Source: CAZWVA01 sp964636885 (GTDB lineage: Bacteria > Desulfobacterota_D > UBA1144 > Nemesobacterales > CSP1-2). Taken from it: a stretch of 28,468 nt of DNA. The notes below the pieces were generated by a model. It was not told the origin of the DNA. It searched no databases and saw only the letters and a list, made by a program, of their open reading frames with translations. This document shows, piece by piece, positions 14,941 through 23,032 of this stretch; the first letter of the stretch is position 1, and each line of letters starts with the position of its first letter. Location of the stretch: NCBI GenBank assembly GCA_964636885.1, contig CAZWVA010000036.1, forward strand, positions 1 to 28,468, read 5' to 3'. Both the position numbers and the translations under genes were made by a program.

Positions 14941-16005
14941 CTAGATTATGACCTCAGAGTCATCACCGATCATAAACCGGAATGCCTGATGGTTGCCAGA
15001 TCCCTTCTTCACTGTGGCATTCTTGCCAATCACACTGTCCTCAAGACGCTGAACACCGAGGAGCCTCGCTCCATCGAGAATAACAGAGTGCTGAAGGCTG
15101 GAGTTCTCGATGAGGCAGTTCTCCCCAACGCTTGTGTAGGGACCGATAAAGGAGTCCTTAACCAAGGTTCCCCTTCCGATAACGGCAGGGCCACGAATCG
15201 TGCTATGGATAACGCGTGCGTCCTTCTCTATAAAAACCCTTCCCGTTATAGCGCTCATAGGATCAACCAAACCGTAAACCTCCCTCCGCACGCATTCGTC
15301 GAGCACAATACAGTTGGCCTCTAGGAGGTCGTCCTTCTTACCCGTATCGAGCCACCAGCTTTTAAGGATGAAACTCTCCACCTTGCCTCCCCTCTCCATC
15401 ATCCTCTGAATGGCGTCCGTGATCTCCAATTCTCCCCTCCAGGAAGGACCGATTTCAGAGATGGCCTCATGGATGGCAGGGGAAAATACATAAACACCAA
15501 CCAAGGCGAGGTTCGAGGGTGGATCCTTCGGCTTCTCGATCAGTCGTATCACACGCCCCTCCTCATCTATCTCGGCTACCCCAAACATCCTTGGGTCCTC
15601 CACCTCCTTTAGTAAGATGACGGCATCAGACTGAGAACCAAAGAACGATTTCAGTATATCCCTAATCCCCTGACCAATCAGGTTATCACCTAGGTACATG
15701 ACAAAGGGATCATCCCCAAGGTAGTCCCCTGCTATCTTAACCGCATGCGCCAACCCCAAAGGCTGATCCTGAAGTATGTATGTGAGATTAAAGCCCCAGT
15801 CCCTCTTGGACAGATCCTCCTGTATACTGCTCCCGGTTTCCGGGGATATGATAACACCGACATCCTTGATCCCCACCTCTTCTATGTGCTGCATTACGTA
15901 GTAGAGAACGGGCCTATTTGCCACGGGGACGAGTTGCTTCGCCATCGTATAGGTAAGTGGTCTAAGCCTCGTCCCCTTCCCGCCTGCAAGTACCAGAGCC
16001 TTCAT
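14941..16005 (-). CDS. rfbA: Glucose-1-phosphate thymidylyltransferase, long form
   Basis: This 354-residue RmlA makes dTDP-glucose from dTTP and glucose-1-phosphate, the first step of the rhamnose pathway. The signature LAGGKGTRLRPLTYTMAKQL (6-25) with MAKQLVPVANRPVL marks the long RmlA type. YLGDN (about 104-108) is the metal/nucleotide segment. Unlike the 290-residue enterobacterial enzyme, it carries about 110 C-terminal residues of left-handed beta-helix hexapeptides (VIHSTIRGPAVIGRGTLVK and so on). That form is common in thermophiles and actinobacteria. The start overlaps the rfbD stop as ATGA (16002-16005). Confidence 0.94.
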   Translation of the reverse strand: MKALVLAGGKGTRLRPLTYTMAKQLVPVANRPVLYYVMQHIEEVGIKDVGVIISPETGSSIQEDLSKRDWGFNLTYILQDQPLGLAHAVKIAGDYLGDDPFVMYLGDNLIGQGIRDILKSFFGSQSDAVILLKEVEDPRMFGVAEIDEEGRVIRLIEKPKDPPSNLALVGVYVFSPAIHEAISEIGPSWRGELEITDAIQRMMERGGKVESFILKSWWLDTGKKDDLLEANCIVLDECVRREVYGLVDPMSAITGRVFIEKDARVIHSTIRGPAVIGRGTLVKDSFIGPYTSVGENCLIENSSLQHSVILDGARLLGVQRLEDSVIGKNATVKKGSGNHQAFRFMIGDDSEVII

Positions 16006-16865
16006 AGGAGAAACCTCCCTCCATCGCTTTCTCGCATAAAACGGCCTAAGGCATCACGCCAATCGGGCATCGCATCCAAGCCCTCAAGACGGAGCATGTA
16101 GTTATCCAGAACCGAATTCTTGGGTCGTCTAGCGGGTCTTGGGAAATCCTCCGTGGATACCGGTATCACCTCGACACCAAGGCTGGCACATCTAAAAACC
16201 TCTCTCGCAAAATCATACCAGGAACACTCGCCCTGGCTCGTACAATGGTAGGTCCCAAAGAGTCCCGTAGACATAAGGCGGAAGACCTGTCTTGCCAGGT
16301 CTTCCGTACAGGTAGGGGTACCCCGTTGGTCGCTTACCACCCTTAATTCCCTCCCCTGCATAGCCAATTGAAGCATCGTTTTAACGAAGTTCTTGCCTCC
16401 CCTGCCGTATAGCCATGCGGTACGCACGATGAAAAACTCGCTCATCTGCTCTTTCACAAACCATTCTCCCAACAACTTGGATCGTCCGTATGTATTTATG
16501 GGATTTGGGGTGTCAAACTCCCTGTAAGGCCCTTCCTTTTCCCCGTCAAACACGTAATCCGTGCTTATGTAAACCAGCTTTGCACCAACCCGGCGTGCGG
16601 CAGAAGCGACGTTACGTGTCCCTAGGGCATTCACCTTGAAAGCCAAATCCCTCTGCCCCTCGCAATCGTCAACCGCCGTGAATGCAGCCGCATGTATTAT
16701 AAGATCGGGATCTATATTCTCAATACACGTCTTAACCCTTATATAGTCCGTAATATCGAAATCGGAGCGGCAGGCGGGGATAACCTCAAAATCCCTTCTC
16801 CCAGACAGGAAACGAAGAAGATCGTAGCCCAATTGACCATTTGCACCGGTTACAAGGACCCTCAA
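16002..16865 (-). CDS. rfbD: dTDP-4-dehydrorhamnose reductase
   Basis: This 287-residue RmlD reduces the 4-keto group to give dTDP-L-rhamnose, the last step. It has the Rossmann loop TGANGQLG (6-13), HAAAFTAVDDCE (59-70), the STDYVFDG segment (101-108) and the catalytic Tyr126-x-x-x-Lys130 (YGRSK). It is the first gene of the operon, so the order of transcription is D-A-C-B. The start is TTG at 16865, with GAGG about 8 bases upstream, because no ATG lies near the obvious MRVLVTGA N-terminus. The intergenic region to rpoZ (154 bases) must carry divergent promoters; TATTAT-type sequence lies around 16907-16912. Confidence 0.96.
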   Translation of the reverse strand: MRVLVTGANGQLGYDLLRFLSGRRDFEVIPACRSDFDITDYIRVKTCIENIDPDLIIHAAAFTAVDDCEGQRDLAFKVNALGTRNVASAARRVGAKLVYISTDYVFDGEKEGPYREFDTPNPINTYGRSKLLGEWFVKEQMSEFFIVRTAWLYGRGGKNFVKTMLQLAMQGRELRVVSDQRGTPTCTEDLARQVFRLMSTGLFGTYHCTSQGECSWYDFAREVFRCASLGVEVIPVSTEDFPRPARRPKNSVLDNYMLRLEGLDAMPDWRDALGRFMRESDGGRFLL

Positions 16866-17019
16866 CTAAAGACCTCGCCTCTATGGATTCCCCGAAACGG
16901 ATAATACTATAATACGGAGCGAATCTAAATTAAAGTCCCATAAGGCGACTTTACTACCCGGATTTTCTCGCTTATCATATCTTTGAGTCAGCTCCCGGAT
17001 CAGGAGGTATAAGAGAGAG

Positions 17020-17229
17020 ATGGCAAGGGTTACTATTGAGGACTGCCTTGAAAAGGTAGAAAACAGATTCGCTCTCGCCATAGCGGCGATGAAGAGGGCA
17101 AAGCAGATAGCAAAGGGGGCACAACCCCTTTCAGAGGAAACGGATAACAAACACGTTGTACTCGCCCTGAGGGAAATAGCGGAGGGAAAGGTAAGGATCA
17201 TCTATCCCCCGGGTCATAATCGCCCTTAG
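17020..17229 (+). CDS. rpoZ: DNA-directed RNA polymerase omega subunit
   Basis: This 69-residue omega subunit helps fold the beta' subunit into RNA polymerase. It starts MARVTIEDCLEKVENRFALA, the classic omega N-terminus, and continues with AAMRA-type RAKQIAKGA and NKHVVLALREIAEGKV, the conserved helix. AGGAGGT lies about 12 bases upstream, with a nearer GAGAGAG. Usual partners such as gmk or spoT are missing; here it is followed after 3 bases by a MarC-family gene. Confidence 0.95.
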   Translation: MARVTIEDCLEKVENRFALAIAAMKRAKQIAKGAQPLSEETDNKHVVLALREIAEGKVRIIYPPGHNRP

Positions 17230-17232
17230 CAA

Positions 17233-17823
17233 ATGATACAATCCCTCATCCTAAGCTTTATCCCCATCTTCGTGGCCATAGACCCAATAGGGATAATGCC
17301 CATGTATATCTCACTAACCAGGGACCTGGAGAGCCACGAAAGGAAGAAGGTGGCCAAGGATTCGATCTTAACCGCTTGCATACTAGGAGTTAGCTTTGTT
17401 CTTGCGGGAAGGTTCATATTCAAGATACTGGGAATAAGCGTTCCTGATTTTGCGATCGCAGGAGGGCTTCTCCTTTTTATCTTCTCCATTCTAGACCTGA
17501 TAAGAGAAGAAAACCCAAGGGTTAAAAGAAAACCAAGTACCTCTTTGGGGATCTTCCCCATCGGGACCCCTCTTATCGTTGGCCCGGCGGTGCTTACGAC
17601 CCTGATAATACTCGTTGACAGTCAAGGGTTCATATCGACCCTGATCGCATTCGGTTTAAACCTACTCGTATTGGGACTCGTACTATATAAGGCGGAGATC
17701 ATCCTGTCCTTTCTCGGGGAAAGCGGGGCAAGGGGTTTTGCTAAGGTCATGAGTATACTCCTTGCGGCCATAGGCATTATGATGGTAAGAAGAGGGATTA
17801 TGGAGCTTATCCTGGCTAATTAG
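17233..17823 (+). CDS. MarC-family integral membrane protein
   Basis: This 196-residue inner-membrane protein of the MarC/UPF0056 family has about six hydrophobic helices. The first is LILSFIPIFVAIDPIGIMPM, with the D-P-x-G-x-x-P family motif, and PIGTPLIVGPAVLTTLI lies in the middle (about 110-127). MarC proteins have no firmly established transport activity; the old link to multiple antibiotic resistance was withdrawn. The gene begins 3 bases after the rpoZ stop and is probably co-transcribed. Length and motifs are typical. Confidence 0.92.
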   Translation: MIQSLILSFIPIFVAIDPIGIMPMYISLTRDLESHERKKVAKDSILTACILGVSFVLAGRFIFKILGISVPDFAIAGGLLLFIFSILDLIREENPRVKRKPSTSLGIFPIGTPLIVGPAVLTTLIILVDSQGFISTLIAFGLNLLVLGLVLYKAEIILSFLGESGARGFAKVMSILLAAIGIMMVRRGIMELILAN

Positions 17824-17883
17824 AAAATGGAAACGATCTTCGAGAAACCCCAAGAGAGATAGTACCACCATAAGCCTACTATC

Positions 17884-19836
17884 ATGGTTCGCGTTGGAAT
17901 AGATACAGGCGGAACCTTTACCGACTTTGTGCTCTTTGACGGCAAGAGCATAAGTACACACAAGGTACTTTCAACCCCGTCTAACCCCTCCCAGGCGATT
18001 ATAAGAGGCCTGAGAGACGTTCTCGGAGAGGGGATTAAAGGCACCCAGATCGTCCACGGGACAACGGTTGCGACAAACACCCTTCTTGAGAGGAAGGGTG
18101 CGAGGGTGGCCCTCATAACGACAAAGGGGTTTGAGGACGTAATCGAGATAGGAAGGCAGAACAGGGAAAAACTCTACGACCTTTTCTGGGAACCACCTGA
18201 ACCACTTGTGGAGAGGGGACTCAGGTTCGGGGTTCGGGAAAGAACCGATTTTAAGGGAAGGATTTTAATCCGGATAAACCCAGAGGATGTTAAAAGACTC
18301 CGCACAAGATTAATGGGGCTCAAGGTCGAGGGTATTGCGATATCCTTTCTCCACTCCTATGCAAACCCAAAGAACGAAGAGGAGGTGGAGAGGCTCCTAA
18401 AACCACTCGGAATCCCCATATCGACCTCCTCAAGGGTTCTTCCCGAATTTAGGGAGTATGAAAGAACCTCAACCGTAGTGGCCAATTCGTATCTCCTTCC
18501 CAAGGTCAAATCGTACATGGATGAGCTCCACAGGGAACTATTCGAGTGCCGTATCTCCATCATGCAATCGAGCGGAGGGCTCATCTCTCCAGGTCAGGCG
18601 GCAGAAGAACCCGTAAGGATCCTCCTTTCAGGCCCGGCTGGTGGGGTAGTCGGTGCCTTCAAGATCGCGGAGTCAATCGGTTATAACAAGGTAATCACAT
18701 ACGATATGGGCGGTACCTCGACAGACGTTGCCCTTTGTAACGGGACACCCGGATTTACAACCGAAACCAGTATAGATAACATCCCGATAAAGATCCCCAT
18801 GATAGATGTGATAAGCATTGGTGCCGGTGGCGGATCAATCGCCTATATCGACTCTGGAGGGGCCCTAAAGGTCGGACCCATAAGTGCAGGGGCGGATCCC
18901 GGGCCTGCGTGTTACGGGAGGGGGGCAATGGCCACTGTGACAGATGCAAACGTTGCGGTTGGAAGGATAGATCCGAACTGGTTTTTGGGTGGAAGGATGA
19001 AGATCCTTCCGGATAGGTCTTTAGAGGCCCTTGGAAGACTCGCCGATAGGCTGAGGGTTTCCATTAAAGAGATCGCAGAGGGTATAATAAAGGTCGCAAA
19101 CGCGAATATGGAAAGGGCCTTAAGGGTTATTTCAATAGGCAGAGGCCATGATCCACGCGAGTTCGCCCTTCTCTCCTTCGGCGGGGCCGGTGGGCTCCAC
19201 GCGTGCGAACTCGCACTTGGATTAGGAATAAAAACGGTGATCTTCCCCAGAGATCCAGGTGTGCTTTCCGCCCTCGGAATGCTGATGGCCGATTCGTTTA
19301 AAGACTACAGCACTACGGTATTCTTGTCGGGAAAGGGAGCTACCTCAAACTCATTAGAGAAGTGGTTTAGAACCTTAGAAGAAAAGGCCCGCAGGGACTT
19401 CCCGAAAGAAAGTATCAGGTTCGAGCGCCTTCTCGATGCACGTTATAGAAGGCAGTCGCACGAAATCACGATCCCTTATACCGACGACTTTACCGAGGTT
19501 TTCCACAGAACGCATAGGAGGATGTACGGGTATGCGAAGAGGGAAAGCGAGGTGGAGATAGTAAATCTCAGGGTTAGGGCCGTTGTGAAGAAGGAAAAAC
19601 TCCATCTTCCCAGGCTGAATAAAGGGCGACGTAGGGTCGAATACAAGGTAGAGGGATCCTTTTTTCATAACAGGGAGATTAAGATAAAATACTATAGAAG
19701 GGATGACTTCTTTCCCGGATTCGTCTTTTCGGGCCCAGCGCTCATATTAGAAAACACATCCACACTCTTTATCCCTCCCGATTTCAGGTGCAGGGTCGAT
19801 GAATTGGGAAACATATTGGCCGAAGCCGGGTATTAA
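17884..19836 (+). CDS. Hydantoinase/oxoprolinase A-type subunit (HyuA family)
   Basis: This 650-residue ATP-dependent amidohydrolase-type subunit belongs to the HyuA / 5-oxoprolinase / acetone carboxylase beta family. The actin-like ATPase N-terminus is VGIDTGGTFTDFVLF (4-18). HGTTVATNTLLERKGARVAL, LSGPAGGVVGAF and YDMGGTSTDVAL are further phosphate-binding segments, and FGGAGGLHACELA marks the second half. Such subunits normally act with a HyuB partner that should follow directly; here the next gene is an unrelated FAD enzyme. The reaction is therefore open: hydantoin, oxoproline and acetone are all possible substrates of relatives. It lies 60 bases after the MarC gene. No clear Shine-Dalgarno precedes the ATG. 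Confidence 0.92.
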   Translation: MVRVGIDTGGTFTDFVLFDGKSISTHKVLSTPSNPSQAIIRGLRDVLGEGIKGTQIVHGTTVATNTLLERKGARVALITTKGFEDVIEIGRQNREKLYDLFWEPPEPLVERGLRFGVRERTDFKGRILIRINPEDVKRLRTRLMGLKVEGIAISFLHSYANPKNEEEVERLLKPLGIPISTSSRVLPEFREYERTSTVVANSYLLPKVKSYMDELHRELFECRISIMQSSGGLISPGQAAEEPVRILLSGPAGGVVGAFKIAESIGYNKVITYDMGGTSTDVALCNGTPGFTTETSIDNIPIKIPMIDVISIGAGGGSIAYIDSGGALKVGPISAGADPGPACYGRGAMATVTDANVAVGRIDPNWFLGGRMKILPDRSLEALGRLADRLRVSIKEIAEGIIKVANANMERALRVISIGRGHDPREFALLSFGGAGGLHACELALGLGIKTVIFPRDPGVLSALGMLMADSFKDYSTTVFLSGKGATSNSLEKWFRTLEEKARRDFPKESIRFERLLDARYRRQSHEITIPYTDDFTEVFHRTHRRMYGYAKRESEVEIVNLRVRAVVKKEKLHLPRLNKGRRRVEYKVEGSFFHNREIKIKYYRRDDFFPGFVFSGPALILENTSTLFIPPDFRCRVDELGNILAEAGY

Positions 19837-19898
19837 CGAAATGTGAGGCTCGGTTTAAGGATAAGCGGTTTTATACAATGGATTAGAAAAGGGTAACC

Positions 19899-19931
19899 AT
19901 GACGACACACCACTCCACTAGGGGACGGTAA
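19899..19931 (+). other. Possible 10-codon leader ORF
   Basis: ATG at 19899 with AAGGG five bases upstream reads MTTHHSTRGR and a TAA, ending 13 bases before the FAD oxidoreductase start. It may be a leader peptide or chance. Confidence 0.2.
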
Positions 19932-19944
19932 GAGGAAGGTCGAT

Positions 19945-21255
19945 ATGAAAAAGGGAAGCGCTCTCATATTGGGTGCAGGTATGACCGGTCTTGCAGCGGG
20001 TTGGGTATCGGGATTACCCGTATACGAATCCGAGAACGTCCCGGGCGGGATCTGTTCATCGTATTATATCGATCCGGGAAAAGGCAAACCGCTCTACACA
20101 CCCCCGGAGGATGGGGAATCCTACCGTTTTGAGATAGGGGGAGGACACTGGATATTTGGAGGAGACCCGTCCGTACTAGGGTTTATCCGGTCCCTTACCC
20201 CGGTAAACTCTTATAGTAGACGTAGCGCCGTGTTCTTTAGCAAGAGTGGATTATACGTCCCATATCCGATTCAGAACCACCTGTGTTATCTCGGGAAAGA
20301 AACCGCAAAGAAGGCCCTCGATGAAATAACGACCGCCCCGAAGGGAAAGGCAAAAACCATGTCTGATTGGCTTGAGGAGAACTTCGGTCAGACACTCACA
20401 CGACTCTTCTTTGCCCCTTTCCATGAGAGGTATACGGCGGGTCTCTGGACCCGTATAGCCCCCCAGGACGCATACAAATCACCCGTAAATCCATCGCTCG
20501 TCCTTAGAGGAGCCTCGGATAAGACGCCGCCTGTTGGATACAACGTAACATTCGTATACCCCGAAGAGGGCCTAAACACCCTGGCAGAGAGGATGGCTAG
20601 AAGATGCAGGGTGGACTATGGGAAAAGGGTGACAAGGATCGACGTCCACCGGAAAGAGGTCTTATTCGCCGATGGCTCCGGCACTAGGTATGAAAGGGTC
20701 ATTTCAACCCTTCCCCTAAATAGGGTTATGGAGATGACCGGTCTAGAGGTCGACGAGGAACCGGATTGCTGTACATCTGTTCTTGTTTTAAATATCGGTG
20801 CAAAGCGGGGGGAGAACTGCCCTGACGAACACTGGCTCTATATACCAGATAGCGACTCTGGGTTCCATAGGGTCGGTTTCTACAGCAACGTGGATTCCTC
20901 ATTTCTACCAAGGTCTTCTAGGGGATCAAACGACAGGGTGAGTATCTACGTAGAGAGGGCGTATAGAGAGGGGGAGAAACCCTCTGACGATGAGATAAAG
21001 ACCTATTCAGATGGGGTGGTAAGGGAGCTTAGGCTTTGGGGGTTCATAGGGGATGTGGAAACCATAGACCCAACATGGATTGAGGTTGCCTATACGTGGT
21101 CGTGGCCGGGTTCAAACTGGAGGAAGAAGGCGTTAAAGTCGCTTGAGGGGTTTGGCATATTCCAAGTTGGACGATACGGGCGCTGGATATTTCAGGGGAT
21201 TGCAGAATCCATAGGAGATGGCTTTTCTGTGGGAAGGACAATTGGAGGGACCTAA
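19945..21255 (+). CDS. FAD-dependent oxidoreductase, amine oxidase / UDP-galactopyranose mutase-like
   Basis: This 436-residue flavoprotein has an N-terminal dinucleotide loop LILGAGMTGLAAG (7-19), an acidic YESE end to the second strand, and PGGICSS after it, as in protoporphyrinogen-oxidase and mutase-type enzymes. GGGHWIFGG (about 65-73) and the C-terminal FQVGRYGRWIFQGI...DGFSVGR (about 405-430) complete the FAD site. Relatives in surface-polysaccharide loci include mutase-like proteins of uncertain reaction, and this gene converges with a glycan operon 30 bases away. Ring contraction or oxidation of a nucleotide sugar is a reasonable guess but not shown. GGAAGG lies 5 bases before the ATG. 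Confidence 0.85.
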   Translation: MKKGSALILGAGMTGLAAGWVSGLPVYESENVPGGICSSYYIDPGKGKPLYTPPEDGESYRFEIGGGHWIFGGDPSVLGFIRSLTPVNSYSRRSAVFFSKSGLYVPYPIQNHLCYLGKETAKKALDEITTAPKGKAKTMSDWLEENFGQTLTRLFFAPFHERYTAGLWTRIAPQDAYKSPVNPSLVLRGASDKTPPVGYNVTFVYPEEGLNTLAERMARRCRVDYGKRVTRIDVHRKEVLFADGSGTRYERVISTLPLNRVMEMTGLEVDEEPDCCTSVLVLNIGAKRGENCPDEHWLYIPDSDSGFHRVGFYSNVDSSFLPRSSRGSNDRVSIYVERAYREGEKPSDDEIKTYSDGVVRELRLWGFIGDVETIDPTWIEVAYTWSWPGSNWRKKALKSLEGFGIFQVGRYGRWIFQGIAESIGDGFSVGRTIGGT

Positions 21256-21285
21256 CGGCTCCTGATATAAATAGGGTGACTGTTA

Positions 21286-22074
21286 TCATAGCAACCTGAA
21301 TAGACCTATACCGTCGTTAAACGGTCTACCCAGAAGCGTTAAAACCACCCTATCGAAGCCACCGTATACCTTAACCTCTGCCCTTCCACGGTATCTAACC
21401 CCTAGATCTCTTAGTGCCTTACCGACACCCCTCCAGCTAATGGCGTCGTGAAAGGCTATAGAGCCCCCTTCACTTAGGAGTCCTATGGCAATCTCCGAGT
21501 TATTCATCACCGATCTATAGGAGTGGTCCCCGTCGATAAAGATAAAATCGAACCTCCTTCCCCAGTTCTTATCGATTATCCCTATATCCCTTATCAACCG
21601 ATCGACGTAATCCCGATCCCTCTTTGGCTCGTAATCCCTATAGTCACCGTATACATAATCGCCGTATGCCCCGAAAAACGCCGTTACTATCTCAAGGCGC
21701 TCCGGATAGAAACCCGAGTTCAATCTCTCGATAAACCATCTGGGATCATCAAAGCAACGGTGTCGGATGTTGGGATCAACCGCAGTTACCCTTGCATTCC
21801 AACCCGTTGAGACCTCTAGCAGCCACCTTGTTGAAAGACCCAAGAAGCTTCCGATCTCAAGGATGGATCCTGGCCTGTATCTATGGAGGATGTTCTTAAG
21901 GATATAGGCATCGGGGAACTTTAAACTCCCCTCTACCGCGTGCATGATCCTGGTATCTAGGGGATAGACCATCTCTCGATCCGCTAACAGGTCGAGTAGA
22001 TCCCTTCTTATCCCTCTAAACAACTTAAAATACCTATAAACGTCAAAGGGGGCGTAGGATTTAAAGAGGTCCAT
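21286..22074 (-). CDS. Class I SAM-dependent methyltransferase (Methyltransf_24 type)
   Basis: This 262-residue protein has the SAM-binding strand ILEIGSFLGLST (motif I) followed by VTAVDPN (motif II), and FDFIFIDGDHSYRSVMNN, the signature of Methyltransf_24 and cephalosporin-hydroxylase-like enzymes, with an acidic metal- or SAM-binding site. SIAFHDAI follows. It is the last gene of the minus-strand glycan operon, its ATG one base after the sulfotransferase stop. Context suggests O-methylation of a sugar in the same glycan; the acceptor is unknown. Confidence 0.88.
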   Translation of the reverse strand: MDLFKSYAPFDVYRYFKLFRGIRRDLLDLLADREMVYPLDTRIMHAVEGSLKFPDAYILKNILHRYRPGSILEIGSFLGLSTRWLLEVSTGWNARVTAVDPNIRHRCFDDPRWFIERLNSGFYPERLEIVTAFFGAYGDYVYGDYRDYEPKRDRDYVDRLIRDIGIIDKNWGRRFDFIFIDGDHSYRSVMNNSEIAIGLLSEGGSIAFHDAISWRGVGKALRDLGVRYRGRAEVKVYGGFDRVVLTLLGRPFNDGIGLFRLL

Positions 22075-22075
22075 T

Positions 22076-23014
22076 CTACTTCAACCAACTCGAAAGGTCC
22101 CGTTTTATTAGATCCTGGAGCATTAAAACATCCCCTCTATAGAGCTCGATTAGGTATCCCCTCGTTTCCGGTTTCATACTAATCGCCTTTAGATTTTTGT
22201 TCTTATAGTAATTGGCCAGATCCCCTGTTCTCTCCTTTCCTATCACGCGTACAAATAGAGGTCGAAGTATCCTCTTTAGAGGATGATCGTAGTTTGAGAG
22301 GAATCTGTGAATGATAGCCGATCTTGGAATACCAGATGGGTTATACTTGATACTCACATCGGGAGTGAAAGAGGGATCGACCCCAAGGAACGCATATACG
22401 TCCTTTACCGTATCCAGCGTGTGCTTTTTAAAATCATCGTAAAGGTAAACCCTTATATCTCTAAAGTTCTCCAAGTAGGCCTTTACCTGCCTGTAGTAAA
22501 AACCGAGTTCCTTAAAGAAATGTAGTGGAAACCAGTTCTCCCTAATCCGCTTTTCTTCCATTTCCAAACACCTTTCAAACGGTAAGGATTCTATGCCGTC
22601 CCTAACCAGGTGTGTATAGGCCGAGAATGCCCTTTCCACCGGGTTTCTTAACACGATTATTATCTTGACCTCTTCAAGGTATTCCCTTATCCGAGGGATA
22701 GCGACGTCATAGTGGTAGAGGTATAGCGCCGAGGCCTCGCCTATTGCCTTTTTCCCCGCCCCGCGTTTAAATAGATTGAGATAATGATCAAGGGTAAATT
22801 TCGTTCTTTTCCTTACACCACTATACATCGGGTCATCGGGATTAAGCCTCTCAATCACGGGAGAGATAAAGAAATAGGGCTCCTTGTTGTGCGGTCCATA
22901 GACCTCCGGGTGCTGTCTTAGGTAGTTGTAAAGAGATGTGGTCCCACATTTGGCAGCCCCTACGATCAGGAAATTCGGTAGTCTTATCGCCCTATTTCTA
23001 CTATTCCCGTCCAT
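22076..23014 (-). CDS. Sulfotransferase (PAPS-dependent)
   Basis: This 312-residue cytoplasmic sulfotransferase would move sulfate from PAPS to a carbohydrate or lipid. The 5'-phosphosulfate loop is FLIVGAAKCGTTSLYNYL (about 15-32). The 3'-phosphate motif is IVLRNPVERAFSAYTH (about 119-134). VYLYDDFKKHTLDTVKDVYAFLG and the C-terminal GYLIELYRGDVLMLQDL are typical of bacterial members related to heparan N-deacetylase/sulfotransferases. It is full length, unlike the short family member at 10817. It sits third in the operon, after two glycosyltransferases, so a sulfated surface glycan is the natural inference. Confidence 0.92.
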   Translation of the reverse strand: MDGNSRNRAIRLPNFLIVGAAKCGTTSLYNYLRQHPEVYGPHNKEPYFFISPVIERLNPDDPMYSGVRKRTKFTLDHYLNLFKRGAGKKAIGEASALYLYHYDVAIPRIREYLEEVKIIIVLRNPVERAFSAYTHLVRDGIESLPFERCLEMEEKRIRENWFPLHFFKELGFYYRQVKAYLENFRDIRVYLYDDFKKHTLDTVKDVYAFLGVDPSFTPDVSIKYNPSGIPRSAIIHRFLSNYDHPLKRILRPLFVRVIGKERTGDLANYYKNKNLKAISMKPETRGYLIELYRGDVLMLQDLIKRDLSSWLK

Positions 23015-23032
23015 GGTCTGTGAGCCTTTCTA

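Noticed and set aside
14402..14944. 180-codon open frame opposite rfbC
   Set aside because: It is a shadow of rfbC, whose sequence and operon position are clear.
16881..17201. Open frame opposite rpoZ
   Set aside because: It is antisense to the well-conserved omega subunit gene and extends into the promoter region.
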